The position numbers were made by a program, and so were the translations under genes. The notes under the pieces are model-generated. The model had not been told where the DNA came from. It did no database searches and saw nothing but the letters and a program-made list of their open reading frames with translations. DNA of 64,000 nucleotides from Nitrospira sp. (lineage in GTDB: Bacteria > Nitrospirota > Nitrospiria > Nitrospirales > Nitrospiraceae): contig JAVYIN010000005.1 in the NCBI GenBank assembly GCA_035968315.1, positions 372,001 through 436,000 on the forward strand. Reading direction: 5' to 3'. This document shows, one piece after another, positions 1-7,791 of this stretch (position 1 is the first letter of the stretch; each line of letters starts with the position of its first letter).

Positions 1-212
1 ATATCGGTCCGCATGGCGCGCAGGGGTATCAGACCGTGACGGGAAAATTGGCGGAAGTGCCTGCCGGGGATCTGCCCTTGGACGCCAACTCCGTCAATCT
101 GGAACTGGAGATGGCCAAGCTGTCCGACAACGCCATGCAATACAACGCCGCCGCGAGCATTACGGCGATGCGGTTTCACCAATTGCTGAGTGCCATTCGG
201 GATGCCCGGTAA
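1..212 (+). CDS. flgB: FlgB, flagellar proximal rod protein (3' end only)
   Basis: Only the last 69 or so codons are in the window, read in the frame starting at base 3 and ending at TAA 210-212. The visible C-terminal part contains NLELEMAKLSDNAMQYNAA followed by a helix ending in SAIRDAR, which is the conserved C-terminal pattern of FlgB. FlgB forms part of the proximal rod in the periplasm and is exported by the flagellar type III system. It lies directly upstream of flgC, as in most flgBC-fliE operons. The start and promoter are outside the window. Confidence 0.93.
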   Translation, partial: IGPHGAQGYQTVTGKLAEVPAGDLPLDANSVNLELEMAKLSDNAMQYNAAASITAMRFHQLLSAIRDAR

Positions 213-241
213 GCCGGGAGTAGAGATGAGGAGGACCGACC

Positions 242-691
242 ATGGACATGACTGATTCGATGGCGATTTCGGTGTCGGGGCTTGACGCGCAGCGGCGCCG
301 CTTGAATGTCATCGCGAGCAATCTGGCCAACGCGCAATCCACTAGAACTGCCAGCGGAGGGCCGTATAAACGCCGCGATGTGGTCTTTCGCTCGACCGCC
401 GTGCCGAGTGCGTTTCAGAAGGCGTTCCGGCAGGTGGCGATCGGCCAGGCGGCGCATGCGCTGGAAGGCGTGTCCGTGTCGCGCGTGGTGGAGGACCCGA
501 AGCCGGGACAGATGATCTACGATCCGCACCATCCGGACGCCGATCCCAAAGGGTTTGTGCGGCTGCCGAACGTCAATGTCATGGAGGAAATGGTGAACAT
601 GATCGGCGCGTCACGGGCCTATGAAGCCAACGTGCAAGCCATCAATGCCACCCGCGCCATGTGGAACAAGGCGCTAGAAATTGGACGATAA
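242..691 (+). CDS. flgC: FlgC, flagellar proximal rod protein
   Basis: 149 residues, the usual FlgC size. The N-terminal rod motif (residues 6-30, with SGLDAQRRRLNVIASNLAN) and the C-terminal MVNMIGASRAYEANVQAI stretch are the paired coiled-coil segments typical of axial proteins. FlgC assembles with FlgB and FlgF between the MS ring and the distal rod. GAGGAGG-type bases at about 227-234 precede the ATG at 242. It follows flgB by 29 bases, so the two are probably co-transcribed. Confidence 0.96.
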   Translation: MDMTDSMAISVSGLDAQRRRLNVIASNLANAQSTRTASGGPYKRRDVVFRSTAVPSAFQKAFRQVAIGQAAHALEGVSVSRVVEDPKPGQMIYDPHHPDADPKGFVRLPNVNVMEEMVNMIGASRAYEANVQAINATRAMWNKALEIGR

Positions 692-722
692 CCAATGATG
701 GTATTGTTCCGTGTCGTAATGA

Positions 723-746
723 GCAATGTTCCATGTGGAACATTGC
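723..746. promoter_or_regulatory. 24-bp perfect inverted repeat between flgC and fliE
   Basis: GCAATGTTCCA and TGGAACATTGC are perfect inverse copies separated by only TG. The short spacer makes a duplex operator for a dimeric regulator more likely than an RNA hairpin, although a cruciform or processing site cannot be excluded. It starts 31 bases after flgC and ends 22 bases before fliE. No sigma-54 or sigma-28 motif accompanies it. Confidence 0.5.
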
Positions 747-768
747 CTGAGAGTGTGGGAGGTAAGCC

Positions 769-1074
769 ATGACGCCAATTCAGGGAATCTCTCCAGCCAT
801 TCAACCGATCTCTGACAAGATCGTCAGCCCGGGGCAGGGCGACTCCGGCGCGTCCGGCACCTTTGTGGATTCGCTGAAGTCGGCCATCGGCAAAGCCAAC
901 GACGTGCAGTTGCAGGCCAATCAGGCCGTCGATGCCCTCATGACCGGGCAAACCCAGGATCTCCATCGGACGATGGTGGCCTTGCAGCAAGCCGATGCCT
1001 CGTTTCAGCTGATGATGCAGATCCGCAATAAACTGGTGGGCGCCTACGAAGAAATTCAGCGGATGCAGATTTAA
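769..1074 (+). CDS. fliE: FliE, MS-ring to rod adaptor
   Basis: 101 residues, typical of FliE. The C-terminal two thirds carries the family pattern: SFVDSLKSAIG-like start, QLQANQAVDALMTGQ, then TMVALQQADASFQLMMQIRNKLV and a terminal YEEIQRMQI. FliE links the MS ring to the proximal rod and is the first axial substrate exported. GGGAGG at 758-763 is a good ribosome site for the ATG at 769. It lies between flgC and fliF in the canonical order. Confidence 0.96.
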   Translation: MTPIQGISPAIQPISDKIVSPGQGDSGASGTFVDSLKSAIGKANDVQLQANQAVDALMTGQTQDLHRTMVALQQADASFQLMMQIRNKLVGAYEEIQRMQI

Positions 1075-1110
1075 CCGCCGATGGCGGCATGAACAAGGTA
1101 AACACCCAGC

Positions 1111-2676
1111 ATGTTTTCGAAATTCTCGATCAATCAACGCCTGATCATTCTTGTCGCGCTGGCCGGATCCGTGGCCGGGCTGATCGCCCTGGCGCTCTGG
1201 ACGCAGCAGCCGGATATGCAAGTGCTCTTCACGAACGTGAACAGTGAAGACGCGGCGGCCATCATCGACAAGTTGAAAGAAGCGAAAACGCCGTACGAAA
1301 CAACCGGCGGCGGCGCGACGATTCTCGTGCCCTCGGCCCAGGTGCATGAGTTGCGGCTGCAGCTCGCCACGCAAGGCATTCCGCGGGGAGGCGGCGTCGG
1401 GTATGAGATTTTCGACCGCACCTCCATCGGCATGTCGGACTTCGTGCAAAAGCTGAATTACCGGCGCGCGTTGCAGGGGGAGCTGGCCCGGACGATCGCG
1501 CAGATGCCGGAAGTCGAGCGGGCGCGCGTGCACCTGGCCATTCCCGAGCGGCGGCTCTTTGCCAACGAGCAGGATCGTGCCCGGGCGTCGGTTGTCGTGT
1601 CGTTGCGCAATAGTCTGACCTTGTCCAAATCCCAAGTGCAGGGCGTCGTCCATCTGGTGGCCAGCAGTGTGGAGGGGCTTCAGGCGCGCGATGTCACTGT
1701 TGTGGACGGACACGGACTGTTGCTGTCCTCCACGGCTGCGGATGAAACGGTGGGCTTGAGCAGCACGCAGCTGGAATATCAGCACACGGTCGAAAAGGAC
1801 ATCGAGACCAGAGTGCAAAGCATGCTCGAGCGGATTGTCGGTGTGAACAAGGCCGTGGTCCGCGTCTCCGGCCTGATCGATTTTCGCAAAGTCGAAACGA
1901 CGGAAGAGCGCTACGATCCGAACGGGCAGGTGGTGCGCAGCGAACAGCGCGGCCAGGAAAAGTCGAGCGGCGTGAACGGTGTGTCTGGCGGGGTGCCCGG
2001 TGTCCAGTCGAATGTGCCGCCGGGTTCCGATCTGGAAGCCGCTCAAACCAGTTCCAATGCCACGCAAACCAAGAATGAGACCGTCAATTATGAAATCAGC
2101 CGGACCGTGTCCCGCATCGTGGAACCGGTCGGCGCGATCAAGAAGCTCTCTGTCGCCGTGCTGGTCGATGGCACCTACGAGACACCGAAAGCGGCGGACG
2201 GAGAGGCGGCGGTGGATGCCGTGAAAAAATACATTCCGCGATCGGAAGAAGATTTGAAGCGCATCGAAGAGATTGTCAAAAAAGCCATGGGCTATTCCGC
2301 CGAGCGGCAGGATCAAGTGCAGGTCGTGAACGTCCAGTTCGGATTCGGCCCAGAAGAACCGGCTGTCTCGACGGTCGAAGCCATCGCCGACGGACCCAAG
2401 CCGTGGATTCCCTATCTCCGCTATGGCGTGGGCGGCCTGTTGTTCCTCCTGATTCTCTTCTTCGTGGTCCGTCCGCTGATTGCCATGCTGGGGCCCACCG
2501 CGGAGGAGAAAGGGCCGTCAAACGAGGCGGGAACACCGACCCTTCCGGCTCCGGTCAGCGCGGTCGAAGCCTCGCTCGAAGCGGGCGTGTCACGCGCGCA
2601 GGTGGTCGATATGGCCAAGCGGAGCCCTGAGAACACCGCGGTGGTCGTCAAGCAGTGGCTGAAGGGGAATGCGTAG
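1111..2676 (+). CDS. fliF: FliF, flagellar MS-ring protein
   Basis: 521 residues. An N-terminal transmembrane helix (about 10-28) is followed by the periplasmic ring-building domains, with QALQGELARTI-type sequence in the YscJ/FliF domain (about 110-150). A proline/serine-rich region (about 285-325) precedes a second transmembrane helix (about 437-458). The C-terminal cytoplasmic tail ends in ENTAVVVKQWLKG, the FliG-binding segment. The protein forms the MS ring in the inner membrane, around the export gate. fliG starts 3 bases after the stop. It is somewhat shorter than enterobacterial FliF. Confidence 0.97.
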   Translation: MFSKFSINQRLIILVALAGSVAGLIALALWTQQPDMQVLFTNVNSEDAAAIIDKLKEAKTPYETTGGGATILVPSAQVHELRLQLATQGIPRGGGVGYEIFDRTSIGMSDFVQKLNYRRALQGELARTIAQMPEVERARVHLAIPERRLFANEQDRARASVVVSLRNSLTLSKSQVQGVVHLVASSVEGLQARDVTVVDGHGLLLSSTAADETVGLSSTQLEYQHTVEKDIETRVQSMLERIVGVNKAVVRVSGLIDFRKVETTEERYDPNGQVVRSEQRGQEKSSGVNGVSGGVPGVQSNVPPGSDLEAAQTSSNATQTKNETVNYEISRTVSRIVEPVGAIKKLSVAVLVDGTYETPKAADGEAAVDAVKKYIPRSEEDLKRIEEIVKKAMGYSAERQDQVQVVNVQFGFGPEEPAVSTVEAIADGPKPWIPYLRYGVGGLLFLLILFFVVRPLIAMLGPTAEEKGPSNEAGTPTLPAPVSAVEASLEAGVSRAQVVDMAKRSPENTAVVVKQWLKGNA

Positions 2677-2678
2677 CA

Positions 2679-3680
2679 ATGGCGGCAGCACCCAAGCAAA
2701 TGGCAGGTGAGCAGAAGGCCGCGATTCTGCTGCGCGCGATCGGAGAGGAAGCGGCGGCGCAAGTCCTCAAGCAGCTGGATCCCAAGGAGATCAAGAAGCT
2801 TGGGAACTACATGAATGGGACGGCTAAAATTACCAAGGAAGAAGAAGAATTGGTGATTTCCGAATTCCAAGCCGCCAGCGCGGTCGGTGAAGTGCAGTTC
2901 AAAGGCAATGAATACATCAAGAATATCCTGATCAAAGCCCTGGGTCCGGAGAAAGCCAAGGCCATCATCGAGTCGATGAGCCGCAAAACCTACCCCGGAC
3001 TCGAAGCCCTCAAATGGGTCGATGTGAAAACCATCGTGCAAATGGTGAAGACCGAACATCCGCAGACGATCGCGGTGATTTTTGCCCATCTGGAAAGCGA
3101 ACAGGCGAGCCAGGTGCTGGCGCAGTTGCCGGAATTTCTGCGCGGCGACGTCGCGCTGCGTTTGGCCACGATGGAAGATGTGCAGCCGGACGTGTTGGAG
3201 GAACTCAGTAATACACTTCAAGAAACGCTGCTGGCCAGCACCGGCATGCGGGCCCAGACGCTTGGTGGAGCTGAAGTGATGGCCGACATCATGACGCGGC
3301 TCGATAAAAACACGGAAGGCACCATCATGGCGAAGATCGCGGAACGGAGCCAGCCGCTGGCGGATGCCATCCGAGCGTTGATGTTCGTGTTCGACGACTT
3401 GATCAAGCTGGACGATCGCGGCATGCAGGAGCTGATGAAGGAAATCAGCAAGGACGATCTCCCGCTGGCTTTGCGCGGCGCCGATCTCACCATCCAGGAT
3501 AAGTTTTTCAAGAATATGTCCTCCCGTGCGGCAGAAATGCTCAAGGAAGACATGGAGTCCAAAGGTCCGGTCAGGATTACCGATGTGGAGCGCGCCCAGC
3601 AAAACATTCTCAAGGTATGCCGCAAGCTGGAGGAGGAAGGCCGTATTATCGTGGCGGGAGCCGGGGAGGAAATGCTCTAG
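2679..3680 (+). CDS. fliG: FliG, C-ring motor switch protein
   Basis: 333 residues from the ATG at 2679. That start has AAGGGGAA at 2662-2669 and falls just after the fliF stop; a GTG at 2655 would add eight residues inside fliF. FliG_N, FliG_M and FliG_C follow in order. Visible marks are EHPQTIAVIFAHL in the middle domain, and in the C-terminal domain MFVFDDLIKLDDRGMQELMKEI with the charged torque helix residues. The protein sits on the FliF tail, contacts MotA and sets rotation direction. The next gene begins at the base after its stop. Confidence 0.97.
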   Translation: MAAAPKQMAGEQKAAILLRAIGEEAAAQVLKQLDPKEIKKLGNYMNGTAKITKEEEELVISEFQAASAVGEVQFKGNEYIKNILIKALGPEKAKAIIESMSRKTYPGLEALKWVDVKTIVQMVKTEHPQTIAVIFAHLESEQASQVLAQLPEFLRGDVALRLATMEDVQPDVLEELSNTLQETLLASTGMRAQTLGGAEVMADIMTRLDKNTEGTIMAKIAERSQPLADAIRALMFVFDDLIKLDDRGMQELMKEISKDDLPLALRGADLTIQDKFFKNMSSRAAEMLKEDMESKGPVRITDVERAQQNILKVCRKLEEEGRIIVAGAGEEML

Positions 3681-4751
3681 ATGGAGACCGGCACGACGAC
3701 GCCTGCCGCCCTTGCGGCGGCCGCATTCTCGAGCGGCAAGCGGATGCAGGGGTCCATCCTTGTGGTCGATGATGATGAGAGCATCCGGCATCTGTTTTTG
3801 GAGCTCTTTCAGTCTGAAGGCGTGGCGATTCGCGTCGCCGGGTCTGGGCAGGAAGCCCTTGCGCTGCTGAAGCAGGCCTCGCCTTCGCTGGTGATGGTGG
3901 ATGTCACACTGCCCGACCAGGACGGGATCAGTCTGCTGGAGCAGGCGCAGCAGCACGACCGGCGGATTATCGGGGTCGTGATGACCGGGGCGCCGAGCAT
4001 CGAATTGGCCGTGCGGGCGATGAAAGCCGGGGCCACCGATTTTCTCATGAAGCCGGTCCAGAACGATGTGGTCTTGCTCACGGCTCGCCGGCTGCTCGAA
4101 CTCTATCGGTTGCGGCTGGAAAATACGGTGCTGAAACATGCCGTCGTTCGCGCCGGCGGGTTGCATGTGCAGAACATGGTACTGCAAACCTTCGGGGAGG
4201 ATGGCGCGTCCCGCGGGCAAGACGGTCTCACAGAGTATGAGCGGGGCGTGGCTGAAGGGGAACGGCAGGCGCTGGCCCGGGATGAAGCGCGGCGCCAGCA
4301 GGACCGCGCCACGGTCGCTCAGGATCGCGCGCTGCTCGCGAACGCCGTTCAGGCATTCAATCAGGCGTTGAATGGGTTGCAGCAGACGGTGGAGCACGAC
4401 GTGGTGAGCCTGGCCTTTCACGTGGCGACCAAAGTCTTGCGTGAGAACGCGGCCCAGAGCAAAGAGCAAATCGTCGGCCAGGCTAAAACGGCGCTGGCCA
4501 CACTGCGGGAGTCCACCAAGGTTACGCTTCAAGCCCATCCCGCCGATGCGGCGCTGCTGGACTCCGTGCGGGCCGAACTCAGTCAGATGGGGGATGTGAC
4601 GGTGACGCTCCATGTGGAGCCGGATCCTTCTCTGTCGCGCGGCAGTTGCATCCTGCACACGGAGAACCGGGTGGTCGATGCGTCGCTCGATACGCAGCTC
4701 ATGCGGCTCGGAGAAGCGCTCAGAGCAAGAGGACAGCATGTCGCTCGGTGA
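3681..4751 (+). CDS. fliH: Receiver domain-FliH fusion (flagellar export ATPase stator/regulator)
   Basis: 356 residues. Residues 25-140 are a complete response-regulator receiver: acidic pair D30/D31 in LVVDDDE, phospho-acceptor D74 in VMVDVTLPDQDG, T102 in MTGAP and K124 in LMKPV. Residues about 185-356 match FliH: an alanine/glutamine-rich coiled coil starting YERGVAEGERQAL, then a C-terminal domain with VSLAFHVATKVL and a closing CILHTENRVVDASLDTQL. Known FliH proteins bind and restrain FliI and link it to the C-ring; most have no receiver. The ATG abuts the fliG stop and the 3' end overlaps the micro-ORF by 14 bases. Phosphorylation control of export or assembly is inference. Confidence 0.9.
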   Translation: METGTTTPAALAAAAFSSGKRMQGSILVVDDDESIRHLFLELFQSEGVAIRVAGSGQEALALLKQASPSLVMVDVTLPDQDGISLLEQAQQHDRRIIGVVMTGAPSIELAVRAMKAGATDFLMKPVQNDVVLLTARRLLELYRLRLENTVLKHAVVRAGGLHVQNMVLQTFGEDGASRGQDGLTEYERGVAEGERQALARDEARRQQDRATVAQDRALLANAVQAFNQALNGLQQTVEHDVVSLAFHVATKVLRENAAQSKEQIVGQAKTALATLRESTKVTLQAHPADAALLDSVRAELSQMGDVTVTLHVEPDPSLSRGSCILHTENRVVDASLDTQLMRLGEALRARGQHVAR

Positions 4752-4866
4752 TCTGCTCGACCAGGTCGATCCGTTATCCGTGACCGGCCGGGTCGCGCAG
4801 GTTATTGGACTTGTCATCGAGGGCTGTAGTGCGGCTTTTCGAGCCAGAGGGCATTATGTCGTTTAG
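4728..4866 (+). repeat. First copy of a tandem duplication of the fliH/fliI junction
   Basis: Bases from about 4728 onward (AGAGGA ribosome site, ATG 4738) are repeated with divergence from about 4846 (AGAGGG, ATG 4856); the two ATGs are 118 bases apart. Over 32 aligned codons, 14 are identical, 11 differ only synonymously and 7 change the residue. The end of the first copy (RARGHYV at 4836-4859) also resembles the FliH C-terminus (RARGQHV at 4723-4743), so the unit spanned the fliH tail plus the fliI head. Confidence 0.85.
4738..4866 (+). CDS. 42-residue micro-ORF: FliI N-terminal duplicate fused to FliH tail
   Basis: Starts MSLGDLLDQVDPLSVTGRVA and ends FRARGHYVV. The first 32 residues are 25/32 identical to the FliI N-terminus; the end resembles the FliH C-terminus. 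It has its own AGAGGA site at 4728-4733, overlaps the end of fliH by 14 bases and stops at TAG 4864-4866, 11 bases inside fliI. Because the duplication unit is 118 bases, it is out of frame with fliI. Eleven synonymous against seven mostly conservative replacement codons suggest the peptide sequence was kept. It could bind FliH as a FliI N-terminal mimic, or merely couple translation. Both roles are inference. Confidence 0.6.
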   Translation: MSLGDLLDQVDPLSVTGRVAQVIGLVIEGCSAAFRARGHYVV

Positions 4867-6163
4867 CGATTTGCTCGACCAGGTCGATCCCCTCGCTGTC
4901 ACAGGGCGCGTCGCCCAGGCTGTTGGACTGGTCATCGAAGGCTATGGTGCCAGATCGACCGTGGGAGATATTTGCCATATTACGCGTGAGGATGGGCGAG
5001 GGGTGATTCCCGCCGAAGTCGTCGGGTTTCGGGCCGATCGTGTCCTGCTCATGCCGCTGGGAGAGATGCAGGGGATCGGGCCCTCCAGCCGCATCGCGCC
5101 GACAGGGCAGGCGGCGCGCCTTCCGGTCGGACCCGCTCTCCTGGGGCGGGTGCTCAATGGTCTCGGGGAACCGATCGATGGCAAAGGGCCGATCGTGGCC
5201 GAGGCGCAGTATCCGCTTCATGCCAGCCCTCCGAATCCCTTGTCGCGCAGCCGCATCGCGACCCCTCTCGATCTGGGTGTGCGGGCCATTAACGCCTGCC
5301 TGACCTGTGGACGGGGACAGAAGGTCGGCATCTTTGCCGGATCGGGAGTCGGCAAGAGCGTGTTGCTCGGCATGATCAGCCGCTATACCCAGGCGGATGT
5401 CAATGTCATTGCGTTGATCGGCGAACGGGGCCGTGAAGTGAACGAGTTTCTCGAGCGCGATCTCGGACCTGCGGCGCTGCAGCGTTCGGTTGTGATCGTT
5501 GCGACATCGGACCAGCCTCCGCTGGTTCGCCTGCGCGCCTCGCTGGTGGCGACCAGTATTGCGGAATACTTCCGCGATCAGGGCAAGCAGGTGCTGCTGC
5601 TGATGGATTCCTTGACCCGCCTGGCCTATAGCCAGCGGGAAGTGGGCTTGGCGATCGGCGAACCGCCGACCACCAAGGGCTATACGCCGTCGGTGTTCGC
5701 CATGCTGCCGAAGCTGCTGGAGCGGGTGGGGACTGGGCCTGGAACCGGCACGATTACGGGGCTGTATACCGTCCTGGTTGACGGCGACGATCTGTCCGAT
5801 CCGATTGCGGATACCGTCCGGTCCATTCTCGACGGCCACATTGTTCTCTCGCGCACCCTTGCGGCGCAGAATCATTTTCCGGCGATCGATGTGCTCCAAA
5901 GCACGAGCCGCGTCATGCGGGACATCGTCAGCCGGGAGCAGGAATCCGCCGCCCGCCAGATGGTCGAACTCATTGCGCGATACCGGCAATCGGAAGACCT
6001 CATTCTCTTGGGGGCCTATAAGCAAGGGATGAATGCGATGCTCGATCGTGCCGTGCGCGCGCAGGAGGCGATCAACGCCTTTCTGCGGCAGCCGGTCGAT
6101 CAGCCGGCCGACTTCGCGGCCTCACGCCAGGATTTGCTGGCATTGGCGAAACAGACCACATGA
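4856..6163 (+). CDS. fliI: FliI, flagellum-specific export ATPase
   Basis: 435 residues from ATG 4856, which has AGAGGG at 4846-4851. It has an F1-ATPase beta-like fold: N-terminal barrel domain, then Walker A GSGVGKS with K167, GERGREVNEFL, Walker B LLLMDSLTR and QREVGLAIGEPPTTKGYTPSVF. The enzyme powers or primes export of flagellar proteins at the base of the motor, with FliH and FliJ. Its start lies inside the end of the micro-ORF and its stop overlaps the fliJ start (ATGA at 6160-6163), indicating translational coupling through fliH-micro-ORF-fliI-fliJ. Confidence 0.97.
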   Translation: MSFSDLLDQVDPLAVTGRVAQAVGLVIEGYGARSTVGDICHITREDGRGVIPAEVVGFRADRVLLMPLGEMQGIGPSSRIAPTGQAARLPVGPALLGRVLNGLGEPIDGKGPIVAEAQYPLHASPPNPLSRSRIATPLDLGVRAINACLTCGRGQKVGIFAGSGVGKSVLLGMISRYTQADVNVIALIGERGREVNEFLERDLGPAALQRSVVIVATSDQPPLVRLRASLVATSIAEYFRDQGKQVLLLMDSLTRLAYSQREVGLAIGEPPTTKGYTPSVFAMLPKLLERVGTGPGTGTITGLYTVLVDGDDLSDPIADTVRSILDGHIVLSRTLAAQNHFPAIDVLQSTSRVMRDIVSREQESAARQMVELIARYRQSEDLILLGAYKQGMNAMLDRAVRAQEAINAFLRQPVDQPADFAASRQDLLALAKQTT

Positions 6164-6594
6164 GCTTGACGTCGCTGCAACAGTATCGGACACAAGTGGA
6201 GGATCAGCTGAAGATGGAGCTGGCGCAGGTGGCGCAGGCTCTCATGCAGGCAGAGCAGTCCTGCGAGCGTCTGGCCCAGGAGCAGGGGGTGCAGGAAGAG
6301 CGCTACCGGCAAGAGATGCGGGAGGGCATGCAGATCGAGCAGCTGCTGCAATGGCAATCGCGGTTCGAAGCGCATGCCGCCGCATCGGAACAGGCCCGGC
6401 GAACCGTGGCGCACTGGCGCCAGCAATGGGAAGACGTGCAGGTGAGATTGGTGGCGGCCCGGCAGGACCGCCAGACGCTGGAGCGGCTGGCGGAACGTTA
6501 CCGGGAGGCCGCTCAGACGGAGGAGCGCCGCCGTGAGCAGCATGCGACGGACGACGCCGCCCATTATCATGGGGCTTCCAAGGGAGAATTGTAG
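6160..6594 (+). CDS. fliJ: FliJ, export ATPase stalk / chaperone escort protein
   Basis: 144 residues that are almost entirely helical and rich in Glu, Gln, Arg and Ala, beginning SLTSLQQYRTQVEDQLKMEL and continuing as a two-stranded coiled coil. This length, composition and position right after fliI (4-base overlap) are those of FliJ, which acts like the gamma subunit of F1 in the FliI ring and recycles export chaperones. Sequence conservation in this family is low, so the call depends partly on position. Confidence 0.88.
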   Translation: MSLTSLQQYRTQVEDQLKMELAQVAQALMQAEQSCERLAQEQGVQEERYRQEMREGMQIEQLLQWQSRFEAHAAASEQARRTVAHWRQQWEDVQVRLVAARQDRQTLERLAERYREAAQTEERRREQHATDDAAHYHGASKGEL

Positions 6595-6596
6595 CC

Positions 6597-7397
6597 ATGA
6601 CTCGCCGGAGTCTCGATTGCAGTCCTGATCGCATCACCCTTCGTCATGCCACCCGTCAGGGCGCGGGAGTGGGCCGGTCCCACACCCGTTCCGATCGCCG
6701 CCGGCATCTGTGGACGCTGATGGGCGGTGTGGCAGGATCGCTGATCTTGTTCTGGGTCATGGTACAGCTTGGGCCAGCCTCCTCCGACGCGCAAACGACG
6801 GCCTCTACAAGTGCCACCTCGATGTCCATGTCTGCCACTGGGGCATCGCCGGATGGAGCGGGCGAGAAGAAGGAGAATGCCGCTGATCTGCCCTCTGCGG
6901 CCCCTGTTACGCAGGGCCCTGCCATCGACACGCCACGAGAGCTGATCGAGATGATGGACTTGCGGAAGAAAGATCTGGACCGCCGTGAGCAGGCGGTCCG
7001 GCAAGAAGAGGCGCGGCTGCTCGCGCTGAAAGCTGAAGTGGAGGCTGTGCTGGCGAGAAGCGAGGCCATGCAAAAGCGGTTGGAAGAGGCACAGGAAAAG
7101 TCCAAAAAACAGGCGGATGCACAAAAGGCCCAGCAGGAGCAAGTGCTGGCCGATCGCAAAGCGGCCGCGGCCAAACAGTCGCAAGAGCAAAAGGTTCAGA
7201 GTCAGGCGCAACTCGCCAAGATGTATGAATCGATGCCGGCCGAAGATGCCGCCGCCCGGCTGGAACAGATGCCGGAACGGAAGGCCATTGAAATGTTGCG
7301 CCTCGTGAAAGGCAAAACCGCCGGCGCCATTCTCGCGCAAATGAAAGCCGAGCGGGCCGCCAAATTGACCGAACAATTGTTAGCTCCTGCCCCGTAA
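6597..7397 (+). CDS. MotE/MgtE_N-like flagellar protein (membrane-anchored coiled coil)
   Basis: 266 residues. A basic N-terminus is followed by one transmembrane helix (about 39-60), a low-complexity Ser/Thr/Ala linker and a long charged coiled coil (about 118-205). The C-terminal domain (about 207-262) has MYESMPAEDAAARLEQMP and a repeat-like MKAERAAKLTEQLL. That C-terminal pattern is the MgtE-N/FliG-like fold of MotE proteins often found after fliJ; MotE-type proteins act as chaperones or scaffolds for the MotB plug region. It follows fliJ by 2 bases, so it belongs to the same operon. The family is clear, the exact role is not. Confidence 0.75.
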   Translation: MTRRSLDCSPDRITLRHATRQGAGVGRSHTRSDRRRHLWTLMGGVAGSLILFWVMVQLGPASSDAQTTASTSATSMSMSATGASPDGAGEKKENAADLPSAAPVTQGPAIDTPRELIEMMDLRKKDLDRREQAVRQEEARLLALKAEVEAVLARSEAMQKRLEEAQEKSKKQADAQKAQQEQVLADRKAAAAKQSQEQKVQSQAQLAKMYESMPAEDAAARLEQMPERKAIEMLRLVKGKTAGAILAQMKAERAAKLTEQLLAPAP

Positions 7398-7416
7398 TTC
7401 TCGATTGTCTCACTAA

Positions 7417-7540
7417 CAGGATGCTGAAAAAGTCCGCCAGCGGCGTTCTCGCGGCGCTCAGAGGCTCTCCGTACGTTCGTCAGTACGCGTCGCCTCTTCG
7501 CTGGCTGCGGCCTTGCTGGACGGCCTTTTTGATCATCCTG
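7417..7540. repeat. 124-bp near-palindromic element (MITE/REP-like)
   Basis: The element begins CAGGATGCTGAAAAAG and ends CTTTTTGATCATCCTG, so its termini are imperfect inverted copies. Internal arms also pair (CCGCCAGC against GCTGGACGG; AGAGGC against GCCTCT), converging on a CGTACG-containing centre. It lies 20 bases after the MotE-like gene. It resembles mobile palindromic repeats spread through some Nitrospira genomes, but only one copy was noticed here, so repeat status is inference. It may also act as a transcription terminator for the upstream operon. Short open frames through it are not supported as genes. Confidence 0.65.
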
Positions 7541-7726
7541 CGATTGCTCCGGGCTGCTCCCATGCTTGATTCATTCATCGATGCTGACGGCTCTGCGCGA
7601 TTATTTTCGCAACCTGCTAGATCGTTCTTGCCTACTGCCCCAGCATTTCTTTCCGCTCTGGCTGTTCTCCCGCAACTGTTCTCGTGAAAATGCCGCATTT
7701 ATTGGGGTTTTGCGATTGCCATGTTT
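7541..7726. other. Spacer upstream of the fliK promoter
   Basis: Together with the repeat and the promoter this forms the gene-free stretch 7398-7791. No start with a good ribosome site and no recognisable protein was found. As the region just upstream of a sigma-54 type promoter, it could hold binding sites for a FleQ/FlrC-type activator; no specific site could be identified. Confidence 0.4.
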
Positions 7727-7742
7727 TGGCACGAGGCTTGAA
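7727..7742 (+). promoter_or_regulatory. Sigma-54 type promoter for fliK-flgD-flgE
   Basis: TGGCACGAGGCTTGAA matches the sigma-54 consensus (TGGCACG-N4-TTGC) except A in place of the final C of the -12 element; GG and the -12 G are correctly 12 bases apart. It lies 50 bases before the fliK ATG. Confidence 0.7.
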
Positions 7743-7791
7743 ATCTCCCTTGGCGAGCCACCCGAGTGCTGATGGGGGGCTAAAGGAGATT

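Noticed and set aside
2421-4817. Open frame of about 800 codons on the minus strand across fliF-fliG-fliH
   Set aside because: It lies entirely opposite well-supported flagellar genes, is His/Arg/Leu-rich and low in family-like sequence, and arises from GC-biased third positions.
7421-7687. 88-codon frame through the palindromic repeat
   Set aside because: It consists largely of the repeat sequence, has no ribosome site and no family.
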